Source of the DNA: Hippophae tibetana
Lineage: Eukaryota; Streptophyta; Magnoliopsida; Rosales; Elaeagnaceae
DNA: 64,000 nucleotides
Assembly: GCA_037013495.1 (NCBI GenBank)
Contig: CM072803.1
Location: forward strand, 14,712,001-14,776,000
Direction: 5' to 3'
Positions 53,083-64,000 of this stretch are shown here, one piece after another. The stretch's first letter is position 1. Every line of letters begins with the position of its first letter. The translations under genes were made by a program, and so were the position numbers. The notes under the pieces are model-generated. The model saw only the letters and a program-made list of their open reading frames with translations, was not told the origin of the DNA and made no database searches.

Positions 53083-56000
53083 AACATATAACTATAACTA
53101 GTTATTTGTATTATAAATAAAAATATTTTTTGTTTAAAAAATTATAACAATTAATATTAATTTTTATTATTCCTTGACGTAAACAATATATATATTTTAT
53201 ATATTTATATTAACTAGTAATCAACACATTTTATTTATTATTGTTGGTTAGTATTTGAAGCACGAGCTTGATTCTCTTATTGGATGATGTTTTGGATTTA
53301 CAGATATAATTTATAATAAAATCAGTATTTATCTATTAAAAAAATCGTTGGTATTCTTTGAGCATGAATTAAATTTACATTATATATAACCCAATCATAT
53401 AAATTATAATATACTTGTTAGAAAATAATTTTATTTTATCAAGGTGAAACAAAATTTAAGAAAATATTAGAGCAAAAATTTTTTTTTTGTTAATTACGCC
53501 AGATTACTTTTAATTATTCTTTTAAGTGGAAGTTCATAATGGTAATTTTACTCATATAAAATATGTCATTTAATTTCTCAACTTTAAAAAAGATTTAGTT
53601 TATTTACTTATAAAAATTGTAAAAAAAAATACTTAATAATTTTAAATTTATTTAAAAATATATAAAAATTATTAGGAGTATTTCAGTCATAAAGTAAAAA
53701 TAAAATATAATAATATCCTTATTAGTTGTGTTTTGTAATGTTTTAGTTTGATAAAATAGAGATAAATGATAAAAATACACTCAATAATATCTATTTAAGT
53801 TTTTTTTATCAATAGAAATCTTTTTGTGACTTATTTTTAATAAGTAAAATGATCGATGAGTATGTTTTTAAAATAAAATGATTAATAAATATCTATTTTA
53901 TAAATAAAAAATAATAAAAAATATATTTTAAAATTAAAAAATTAAATAATATTTTTACTTCAATAAAAATAATTTATTTTTCGTTTTTTAAGTCAAACCA
54001 GTTATATAATTGATAGTAAATATTATCTTTTACGCACATTTTAATACTTGACTTTACTTGCATTGTCGATCAATATTTATATTTTACCTACATATTAATA
54101 TTATTATTTAATTTTAATTTTTTTTAAATATAACGGATAATATATAAATATATAGTTATTTAGAAACAAAAATAAAAAAATACTCTTTCTTGATTCTTAT
54201 CTAATTTTTAAAATAATTTAATATTATGGATAAAAATAATAATAATTTAATTTCAAAAAGTTAATGCTAGAATTTATATAAGATATATTAGATAATCAAC
54301 TTAAACTTTAAAAAAGCCAAGAAGATAAAATCTAAAGCCACGTTGACAATAGCCGTAGGAAACATAAAATAATAAGTGGTAACATAAAATAATATATATA
54401 AATGGAGAAACACTCTAAAGATATTATAATTTTTAATAAAAATGTATAATTTTTTTAACTTTTATAAAAAATACACATATTTTTGTTTTAAGTATAAAGA
54501 TATATTTATCTAAAATTATTTTAGTTGAGATTTAAACTTTTATATATAACTAATACATGTTAATTTAATTAATTAATAAAAAATATAAAAAATTTAAAAT
54601 AAATAAATTTACATAAAAATAATTATAGACTAAAAAGTTGTTAATGTTATAACCACTAATAATTTATTATTTAACTGATAAAATAAATAAGACGTAAGAT
54701 ATTAATTAGAAAAATAATAATTATTTATATTATTTAAGATAAATAATTTTTTATTAAAAAGGATAATTTTTTTTAATTAATTGATAAGATAATGAATAAA
54801 AAAAGATTATTTATGTTACATATGATAAACAAAATTATATAACAAAATAAGTAATTATAATATAGAAAATTATCAATATCTTAGTTATTAATAATATATT
54901 ATTTAATTTATATTAATTAATTAATAATAAATAAATAAATATCTCAAAAATAATAATTATTTATATTATTTATGATAATTAACGTTCTATAAAAAATATA
55001 AATAATTAAAAATACTTAAAATAATTAACTAAAAAAAATGAAAAAAAGATAAGTAATTATAGTATAAAAATAGTCAATATTTTATCTACTAAAATTTATT
55101 AATTAATTGATAAAAATAAGACTTAAGATAATTAATGAAAATAAATGATAATTATTTATGTTAAATAAATATATTTTATAAAAAGATAAATAATTATAAT
55201 ATGGATAATTTTCAATATTTTAATTAATAATAATTTATTATTCAATTGATAAAAACATAAATTTTAATTAAATTATATAATAATTAAAGATAATAATAAT
55301 AATTAGTTTAAAATATATAGATAATTTTATCTAAAGTTTTATAAGAATTGATTTAAATTTTTATATATAATATAAATATAAATATAATATATATAGATAG
55401 GTAAATAAAGTGATAAATGTTTTAAGGTATGTGAAATAGGTTAATTTAGTATTTTTATTTATAGGTGAATCAATTTTGTCACGTAATTTATAAAAATAAG
55501 ATATTTTAATATAAAAATTTATATTTTAATTCGTGCATAATTTTAAATAATTATGAGAATAAAGTATTTATTTTTAATAATCATATAAAAATGTAATCAC
55601 TCTTCATAATAATATGACTTATAATATTGATAAAAAATAGTAACTAAGTTAACCTACTTTACAAAAAAAGATTATTGTATTTCCTTATCCTATAATTAAA
55701 TAAATATAAATATATAATTAAATAAATATAAATATAGATTAAATATTATAATGGTTATAAGGGAGAGATCGGTAACATAAAGATATCTTAATTAATATAT
55801 CAATCTTTTTTGTATTATTATTAAAAAGAAATTGTTTTATATGTATTGATATGTTTTCTATCATTTTTGAATGAAAATCAATTTTTTTTCCAAAATACAC
55901 TTTAACCTTTTAATAAATGATTTTTGTTTTTAGAAATTAATTAAAACTCAAAAAAATAATTTTTTTAAAGTTGAGTTTAATACTTTTTATTAAAGTTAAG

Positions 56001-56820
56001 AAGAAAATAAAATTCCTTTAACTTTCCTCGTTTTAAAAAAATAATATAAATAAATATTAAAAGCTTATAATATTCTAAATTGATAAAAATATTTTAATGA
56101 ATATTTGGCAGAGATAAATTAAAAAAAGACATAAACGTATAATTTTTATTTATTAAATTTTTAAAAAGAATATATTATATAAGATTAATTAGTTTTTTAG
56201 TAATAAGTATCTAAATCTATATTTGAACAAAAAATAAGGTCAAAACCCAATTATATTGTAACAATTCATAAACAAATAATGTCTATAATATATAACCTTA
56301 ATAAAAATGTTAATTTGTATATGTAAAAAAAGATATTATAAAAATTAACAATTATTTAATTTTTTTTTTGTGATTCTAGCTAATTTTTTTAAATCTTTAG
56401 CCAAAAGGTACTTTATATAAAAACATTGGTTTTTATTAAAAAAAATATTAATATTTAAATTAGAATATTAGATTTTTTTTTTAAAATATAGGACATTCCG
56501 GAGATAAGAGTGTTAATTTGGGTACGGAATGGAACTAGACTGTATAAGGAACCTAATCGTGACCTTGACCAGAAGTCTTTTTGGGAATATGAAGATTTTT
56601 GAGAAATTAAAAAAAAAAAACTAACGCCTGAAAATTTCTTAACAACAAAATTCACATTTTAATAATATTAAATAAATTTAAATTATGATAATTTAATTTA
56701 AAAAATATTAAATTAATAAAATGATAAAAAATTAAAATTTTTAATAATAAAAATATAAAAAACATATATAAAAAATATTTTTTTCTTTTTGTAAAAGGAG
56801 TTTGAGAACTTTTCTGTATA
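53083..56820. other. Extremely A+T-rich gene desert
   Basis: About 3.7 kb made almost wholly of A and T, with recurring units such as AATTATTTATATTATTTA and GATAATTTTT (for example near 54720, 54950 and 55150). No coding frame, no LTR pair and no terminal inverted repeats were seen. Confidence 0.6.
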
Positions 56821-56860
56821 CATATCCTATTCTACACGTCTATATTGCTGGAAAAAAGAA

Positions 56861-56888
56861 AGATATATAAGAGAAAAACCCTAAACCC
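56861..56888 (+). promoter_or_regulatory. NRPA1 promoter: TATA-like box and telo-box
   Basis: AGATATATAAGAG (56861-56873) looks like a TATA box. AAACCCTAAACCC (56876-56888) is an extended telo-box, also found ahead of RPL3 here. The two overlap the likely transcription start. The spacing is unusually tight, so either the TATA-like run or the start position may be misread. Confidence 0.55.
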
Positions 56889-56937
56889 GTTAGCCATTAG
56901 TTACAAACTTGCGCCCTCTACAACTCTCTCTCTCTCT

Positions 56938-56952
56938 ATGCGCATTCTCTAG
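56938..56952 (+). other. Short upstream ORF in the NRPA1 leader (MRIL-stop)
   Basis: ATG CGC ATT CTC TAG lies 41 bases ahead of the main ATG and in a different frame. It follows a CT-rich stretch (about 56922-56937). If the transcript starts upstream, scanning ribosomes meet this four-codon frame first; whether they use it is unknown. Confidence 0.5.
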
Positions 56953-56992
56953 CTCCCTCTGCGTTCTATCTGCACTTGCTCTGTGCAGTGCC

Positions 56993-59900
56993 ATGGCTCA
57001 TCTGCAGGGAGCTTCGGAAACAATCGAGGATGTTGGTTTCGGTTTCATGACTGGTGAAGAGGTTCGCAAGCACAGTATGGTTAAGGTTGTTCGACCAGAT
57101 TGCGTTGAAGTCAAGAACGGAAAGAGGGGCGAGGAGCTCAGTATTCCTGTCCCTGGTGGACTTTACGATCCCGCTTTTGGCCCTCTTGATGATGATTTTG
57201 TGTAAGTCTATATTGATGTGGAATAGTTAAGGTTCAATTTTTTTGTGCAAAGGTGTGATAGTTTGTAGTTAAGTAGTTTAAAATTGAATTTATAAATTTA
57301 AAGTTTAAATGGTTACTGAAATTAGTTAGGAAGAGACTGAGAAATACTGAAGAGAAAGAAGAAAGTGAAGTTCTTGTTTTTTTTTGTTTTTGTTTTAATT
57401 TAGGAAAGTGATAGAGAACATATACAAAAAGAAGAGATCATAGATTATATCTTATATTGTACTAATGCTAGCTGTGAAGTACTACTACGGTAGGCGTACA
57501 CATGTATAGTGCATATTTAATCTTCTAAGAACCCCCATTTAACACACTAAGAATCTTGACTTAGGTTAGTATCCCTCAAGCTAATGGCTTGGCTAAAACC
57601 ATTAGTTTGGCCTTGGCGAGACAATTTGCAATTTGATCAGTGGAGGCAACATGACTAATAACCCAAGTGCTTTGAAACACTTGATCACTGAGAAAGTGAT
57701 GATCCAACTCAATGTGTTTCATCCTTGCGTGAGTTGTGTGAGAGAGTTTGTGCTCTAAAGCTACTTGTGAATAGCACTGGAGGCCAAAGAAAAGAAATAT
57801 GCAGATCAACCAGTCAGGACCTCAACAAAATTGTTTCAGCAGAGGCAAGAGTCATGAGCCGATATTCACTTTCACTACTACTTCTAGAAAGAATTTTCGG
57901 CTAAGAAGAGTTATAATAAACCAGATTATCACTGAGATAAATGCAGTATGCACTAGTATTTCAACGATCATTAGGGCAGCTAGCACGATCAGAATCACAA
58001 AATCCTGTTAAATCCAATACGTCTGAATTTTCTAATGCAATACCAAACTGCAATGTACCATTTGGATACCTCATAAGCCTTTTTGCAGCAAGTAAATGTA
58101 CATCAGTAGGAGAAGCCAAAAATTGACACAATTTATTAACTCCAAATGATATGTTAGGCCTAGTTATTGTGAAATATTGAAGAGATCCTACTAAGCGTCT
58201 TTATTCTGAAGGATTAGAAAGAAATTGACCATCGAACTTGCTGAAAGTCATTGCTGCGAATTTGACTTGAATGCATAAGTGCATTGGGGTATTGACTGGT
58301 TTTGACTTAGGAAAACCAGTGGCATCAAACAACTCTCATGAATTTTTGTTGAGACTAATGTAGACCATTATCACAATAACTAATCTCCACCCTGAAAAAA
58401 TAGTAAAGAAGACCAAGGTCTTTAAGTGCAAAACTCTTGGTTGAACACCAACATCAGATGAAGGAGAAGATGGTGAATTTGTGACAACATCTTTGTAACT
58501 TGGATTGCTAGATCCCTTGTTTTCCTTTAAAGAGCTTTGAAGCTTAAGTTGTGATACCATGAAATGCGTCAAGAAGAGACTGAAAAATCTTGAAGAGAAA
58601 GAAGAAAGTGAAGTTTTATTATTGAGGAAAGTGATGGGGAACAAATACAAAAGGCAGAGCTAGATCCTACCTTATTAGTACCACTACTAAGCTAAAGTAC
58701 CCACATGTATGGTGCAGATTTAATCTTCTAATAACCTCCTTTTAACATACTAACAACCTGGATTTGGACACCTAAGCATTATTTGGTTAGTAGTTACCAA
58801 ATAAATGGATGAGCTTGGTCTCCTTTTTTGTGATGCGGTAATTGTCATGTCATGTGTTAGGATTTTGCTTGACTTAATTGTAAAGTAATTATTGATTACA
58901 TATTTTGATGTATTTATTATCTAAGATTTGACAGAGATTTGTGAACAACTAGGCATTTTTCTTATTGACATTTGAATCGGAACCTCCCTCCCTTATTCTT
59001 TCTATTTGGAGTGGTATTTTTGTTACCTGATAGTTAATGGTGAAAACAATAGTTGATGAGTAGTACATCCTTTGTCACATTACGCACTCATTGTATGCAG
59101 AGTTATGGCTAATAAACTGATTTCTTCTTTTCTATGCAGTTGTAAATCATGTGGTCAGAGTGCATTTCACTGCCCAGGTCATTGTGGTCATATAGAGCTT
59201 GTTTTGCCAGCTTATAATCCTTTGTTATTCAATATTCTCCACAGTCTTCTAGAAAGGACTTGTATCTATTGCTGTCATTTTCGAATGAGACGAGAAGAGG
59301 TAATTTTAATTTGGTCCGTAGAAATCTTAATTCCTCTTCAAAAGAGTTTTTTCATTTCCTTAAATCAGCTCAACGTTTCTTTTAAATCTAGGTTTACCAA
59401 TGTATATCTCAACTGGAGCTCGTTCGGAAAGGAGTGCTGACTGGGGAAGAAGTAGATTTTGAGTCATATAGTCAGTTCCACCATCTAGAGGAGGGTAATG
59501 GGAGCAAGTGTGACAGTCTTAATCATTCAAAGCAGCAACATTGGACCTCTCTTCAGTTTACTAAAGCAATGTCAGTTTTGAATGGTTTTCTTAAACCAAA
59601 ATCTACTAAATGCAAAAACTGTATGGAGAAAAATCCTTCTATTGCTAAGCCTGTCTTTGGCTGGTTGCATAAGGTACTACCCATTTTTAGAGATTGAAAA
59701 CTTAGAACTTTAAGTGATGGTTACATATGGTTACATAAGCCTCTCTTTGAATGTTATTTATGCATTTTTTGGGTGTCGAGTATGGAATTGCTACAAGTCA
59801 TGCATAATATTCTTGAGCTAATTGCTCTTGGTTGCACTCCTTGACAAAGGTGTTTTAGGATATGTCTTTTTCGGCTGATAAGGTGTTCAGCTGTTTTATT

Positions 59901-62900
59901 ACTGTTCCACTAGAAGAGAGAATGAACAGAGAGAATTTACTGAATGTTTGCTTGCCCTAGTAGGGAAACCAATACGCATGTTATTGACTAAAAAAGGTAT
60001 ACACAGTTACATATATACCTTACTGACTAGAACAAAACACTTAAATAAATCCTACAATAATTTGACTAAACATATATCAGTTTATTGGTGTAGGGTTTAA
60101 TTGCCAAATTGAGCCTTGTTCTACCTATTTTCTAAACAGGTATACATTTGTTTGAGTACAAATAGAATGTTATAGATGTATGTTTTTTGTGGATATTCAC
60201 TGTTAGTGTCAACCTGCACAGTTCATTTGTCTTTTTTCTCCTTGAGGGGCTTGTTGCTGGCAATGCCATTCAAAATAAATAAAAGCTATGATAGACATCT
60301 TGCATTTTAGGTTGGAAGTTTCCCCTTTTGTGGGGGCCCAGTGAACTTATCTTTTAATGTATTAAATAATATGGTAAATGCAGTCAAAATTTCTCTGCCA
60401 TTATCTATTTGACCTCTACTTTGTTTCTTGTCTTTTCTGAAGTCCTTCCACTTTCTTTTGGTGTATGTTAAACTCGAATAATATTTTTCTTTTGGCTATG
60501 TTCAATCTGAGGTAATTTTTAATTTTTTTAATTTCTGGTTATAGGTTGTTGAAATAATTGTTTGTCTTTGACAAATCTGAGATGCACATATACATCTCTT
60601 TATGGGCGTACATGTTTGTGCCCCTAGCTTGGCATTGTTAATTCTCAGCATTATAAGTTGTGTGTCAGTTGTAACTACATCTTTTTTTGTTCAATATATT
60701 GTTCTAGACTGTGAAAGATGCTGATTCTAGAGCAAATACCTTAAGAAGATGTGACATAGAAGGCCTTTCAACTAGTGGATATACAGAAGAAACTTATGTG
60801 GAAGAAATTAATAATGATACTGATACTGATGGATCTACAGCTCCTAAGGAAATTCAAGCTACTGCTACAAAGAGTCATCGAGGAAAAGGGGGAAAAGTGA
60901 TTGCTAAGCACTGTGAGGATAAAGAATCAAGACCTCTTTTACCCTCTGAGGTATGCTTCTTGCTATTGTTGGTTTACTAACAGTGACAAATTCCTATGAC
61001 ACTTTTATTTTGTTCTGTGATATTGCTACAACTACAAGCATTCTATTTTAGATATCCATAGTACAAAGTTCTCTTATTTGAATATGCTTCTTAATATCCT
61101 GCTTTGTGGTTGACAGGTTAAAAATATTCTTAGGCAGTTATGGGAAAATGAAGCTGAAATCTGCTCATATATCTGTGATATCCAGCAGCAGAAATGTCAA
61201 AAGAAAGAAGGTTACATGATGTTTTTCTTGGAGACTATTCTTGTACCTCCAATCAAGTTTCGCCCCCCATCCAAGGGTGGGGATTCTGTAAGTAGATTTC
61301 ACTCAAAGCAAATATTTTCTTTGTGTTCATCATAGACATATAATCACCAATGTTTAGTAATGCAAAAGTATGAAGTGATCTCTTAATTCTACATGTGATG
61401 GGTAGGAATAGCAATATGTAGTTTCTTTTTTCTTTACTTGGCCAAAATGTAATTTCAAATAAACAGGATTTAACAAAAATATGTAGTCATGCATTCTACG
61501 ATAATAGTGGATTGATTTCTATAAAATGTAATTATATCTGTCAGTTAAAATAAACCTGCATGGGATAAGGCTTTTTAAAGCATGCCTCTATCACATTCAG
61601 AAGCACCTTAAAATGTGAATCATACACACAATTAGATATTTGCTTTTTGTAGAGTGCATGTTGCAATTTTTGAGTTCTTTCCTTTGGCTTATGCTTTGAA
61701 GCATGCACGATGATTGCCTTTTAAAACTGTAATTCTTACTCGTAAAACTAGCATGCTCATGAAATTTCACAACACATTCAGTCCTAGCCCCATTTGTTTT
61801 TTGAGAATCACTGTTCAATTGCAACTGCATGCATTTTTCATTCTGGGTGTAGATTTTTTGAAGGCATCTTTTCTTGTTGCTTGTTGTAGGTGATGGAGCA
61901 TCCTCAAACTGTTTTACTAAGTAAGGTGGTGCAAGCAAATATTGAGTTGGCAAATGCTCGTTCTCAGAGCTTGGAACACTCAAAAATTGTTGGCCTCTGG
62001 ATGGCTCTTCAGCAGTCTATAAACGTAATGTTTGATAGCAGCAAAGCTACTTCAGGTGAATATGGTGTCCTTTCTATGTTGGGTCGTTTACCTATTTTCT
62101 CTTTAGCTGCTAGTTTCATGCTATGTTTGAGTCGTTAGTAATGCAATGTAATATTCGTTGATTATTGTAACCCCCCTTTGCAATAGGAGGAGTAGAAACT
62201 TGATTAAGAAATTGAAGAAAATATACAAATGGTTAAAGGAAGATATTATGTTAATGCTTCACACTAGAGTAGAGTATTACCAGTGAAATGGCTCCTTTCT
62301 TCTTGCAACTAAGCAGTAGCCTTCTGTTGATTTTAGGTCGAAAAGATGTGGCTTCTGGAATATGTCAATTGCTGGAGAAGAAGGAAGGCATGTTTCGTCA
62401 GAAAATGATGGGAAAGAGGGTTAATTATGCATGCCGGTCTGTCATATCTCCAGATCCTTATTTGGCTGTTGACGAAATTGGAATTCCTCCCTACTTTGCA
62501 AAAAGGTTAACTTATCCTGAGGTGAGGTGGATAAGTGGCCCCTTAGATATTATATTAGTATAAATGTGTTTTTCATATTTTTTTGTCATTTCTAGGTTTT
62601 TTTAGTTAGTATTTGGTGCATTTTTCATTCTTATTTTTGATTGGAAACTAAACGTTTTATAAGATGTAGAAGATCATGTAGGGAGAACAGAAGTGATATC
62701 CTTCTGTTATGAAAAATTGACAAAGTTCACTGTAACAAAGTAGAAACACCTGTATAATCCAAAAACACAGCCCTACCCTTCTATCATGTATATGAAAGTA
62801 AAATCAAATTTGAACTATTCCATGCCATGATCGAGAAATATTCCAATCACTTGGTGGTTTAATTGAAAGCAAAAAGGGTTAATATTCTGATGTGCTATTT

Positions 62901-63570
62901 CTCGTGCATATGCTATAACCTTTTGGATAGCTATACATGGATATACATCTTTACTGTAATTAATCACAAGGACATTTTAGTAATATACAACGTTGTTAAG
63001 GACATATTATTTTTTAGGGTTTACTATTTCCTTGGTTGCAAACTTTGATCTATTTCCCATTAGGAACCTGAACTTCACACTTGGGGACATTGGGTTTGAG
63101 GATTAGTGAAATACCTACTAGCCTATTTTTATCCTTTTCTGTCAGGTGTATGCACTTGACATCTACAATGACATTGTATTTATTTAGGAGTTAAGGTACA
63201 TGTGCACATGTCATAAATGACATTTTTTGGCCTATTATGTGGGGCATGCTATTTTAATTATGATTCACTTTTGTTTTTCTTATGGTTCATTCCACTCACA
63301 AAATTGCCTATCTAGAGAGTGACACCGTGGAATGCTGCGAAATTGAGGGATGCTATCATCAATGGTCCTGATATTAATCCTGGGGCTACGCATGTTGTTG
63401 ATAATTCAGCTCCAGTAAAACTAAAATCAAGCAGAAAGGACCGGATTTCTGCAGCAAGAAAATTACTTTCTTCCAAAGGTGCTGCTGGAAAGCATTCTGA
63501 TTCTGATTTTGAAGGCAAGTTTGTATACCGCCACTTGCAAGATGGGGATATTGTGCTTGTTAATCGACAG
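56993..63570 (+). CDS. NRPA1: DNA-directed RNA polymerase I largest subunit, N-terminal part (continues past the window)
   Basis: Coding exons seen: 56993-57201, 59140-59299, 59392-59673, 60708-60950, 61117-61287, 61890-62055, 62337-62521 and 63316-63570, all with GT..AG introns and a continuous frame of 557 codons. That is about a third of the usual length of around 1,700 aa. The protein is the catalytic subunit that transcribes 45S rRNA genes in the nucleolus. It starts [20 protein letters not shown]. Then come [15 protein letters not shown], the clamp zinc site C71-x2-C74-x6-C81-PGHCGH87, a second Cys pair C197/C200, an acidic insert with [12 protein letters not shown], and the conserved [19 protein letters not shown] and [14 protein letters not shown]. 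The catalytic Asp-rich motif lies in an exon beyond 64000. The start is the first in-frame ATG; the open frame extends further upstream but without an ATG. It appears intact so far. Confidence 0.96.
57317..58792 (-). mobile_element. Internally deleted copia retrotransposon in NRPA1 intron 1
   Basis: LTRs 57317-57571 and 58560-58792 share TGAAAT...AAGAAGAGACTGA/GGAAGAGACTGA, GAAGAGAAAGAAGAAAGTGA and ACACATGTAT/CCACATGTAT, and end GGTTAGTA. The target duplication GTTAC is exact on both sides (57312-57316 and 58793-58797). On the minus strand, a primer-binding site TGGTATCAC lies next to the right LTR and a purine tract CTTGAGGGA next to the left LTR. Between them only RNase H and 3' RT remnants survive ([32 protein letters not shown]). 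It is 1476 bp, so most of gag-pol is missing. It sits antisense in the intron and leaves both splice sites untouched. Confidence 0.92.
59674..60707 (+). other. NRPA1 intron 3
   Basis: 1034-bp intron with donor AAG|GTACTA and acceptor TTCTAG. T-rich, and no inserted element recognised. The other long NRPA1 introns (61288-61889 and 62522-63315) are similar and also show nothing recognisable. Confidence 0.7.
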
Positions 63571-64000
63571 GTAAAATTCTTCTTTACTGTGTTTATTTTC
63601 TGTCTTATGAATGGTTTTGCACCAACAAAACTTCAAATATGTTTTTTTTTTCCGATGGATGGATCTGGTATCAGTGAGGAAGCATCTAATCTGCCCGCAC
63701 TTGGTGTGTAAATTGGATGCTGTTTTATGTCATTATTAAAGATTTTCTTGCAGAGATGTGTGTTGTGTGTCTCAAAATTGTTTCCATACAGAACATTGCA
63801 GCTGTTTGATAATTAAGAGTGATGTATCGTAGAACTAATGTGTTCTGTTCCTTATCCATGAGTAATTAATGATGCTTGCATAAAAGCTTGCCCTTATTTA
63901 TTTATTTATTCACTTTTTTAGGAGGGGGGTCAAATACAGATTGTTGAGCTATTGAATTGGGCTAATATTATATAGAATTTTGAACTTTTAGTTTTGTTTT
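63571..64000 (+). other. NRPA1 intron 8 (partial)
   Basis: Starts at CAG|GTAAAA after exon 8 and runs to the window edge. The next expected exon, which should contain the invariant NADFDGD-type catalytic motif, is not within these 430 bases. Confidence 0.75.

Noticed and set aside
56909..56992. N-terminal extension of NRPA1 starting at 56909
   Set aside because: The frame is open there but begins at TTG, not ATG; the first in-frame ATG is 56993, which gives the expected family start.
57799..58126. Plus-strand open frames in NRPA1 intron 1
   Set aside because: They are antisense to the copia remnant, whose real sense is on the minus strand.

Overview
The window is nuclear DNA of a flowering plant, most likely a eudicot. 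It is very A+T-rich. It carries three intron-containing nuclear genes with GT..AG introns, separated by typical plant transposable elements (Ty1/copia, Ty3/gypsy, CACTA, hAT). Nothing in it allows a species name. No tRNA, rRNA or CRISPR was recognised.

Layout: 1-8385 is a transposon graveyard. It holds a hAT-type MITE with a perfect 8-bp target duplication, a gypsy gag scrap, an F-box/LRR-like gene scrap abutting a solo LTR, and an old copia element (- strand) split by a later gypsy insertion. 8386-12314 (+) is an apparently intact cytosolic ribosomal protein L3 gene: five coding exons, 389 aa, a probable leader intron, and site II plus telo-box promoter motifs. 13345-18420 (-) is a full-length copia element with LTRs and perfect 5-bp target duplication; it belongs to the same LTR family as the solo LTR at 2138. 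18616-19390 is an unidentified decayed coding segment. 19925-22298 is a degenerate CACTA transposon. 22554-29659 holds a reverse-oriented solo LTR and a 5'-truncated gypsy element whose 3' LTR is the inverted partner of that solo LTR. 30049-34959 (-) is an old copia element.

38052-42947 (-) is an intact eight-exon gene for the plastid anthranilate synthase beta (glutamine amidotransferase) subunit, 280 aa. 45934-51721 (+) is another degenerate copia element with unusual repeat-rich LTRs. 51933-53082 is probably a second hAT-like element. 53083-56820 is an extremely A+T-rich gene desert. 56993-63570 (+) holds the first eight coding exons (557 codons) of the largest subunit of RNA polymerase I (NRPA1), which runs off the right edge; its first intron contains a small, internally deleted copia insertion with perfect target duplication.

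RPL3 and NRPA1 both serve ribosome production and both carry telo-box motifs near the presumed transcription start, which fits shared growth-linked regulation. ASB acts in plastid tryptophan synthesis. I found no undescribed biological system. The unusual content is transposon nesting, a 1.5-kb inverted LTR pair, repeat-rich LTR promoters, and insertions within or beside genes.
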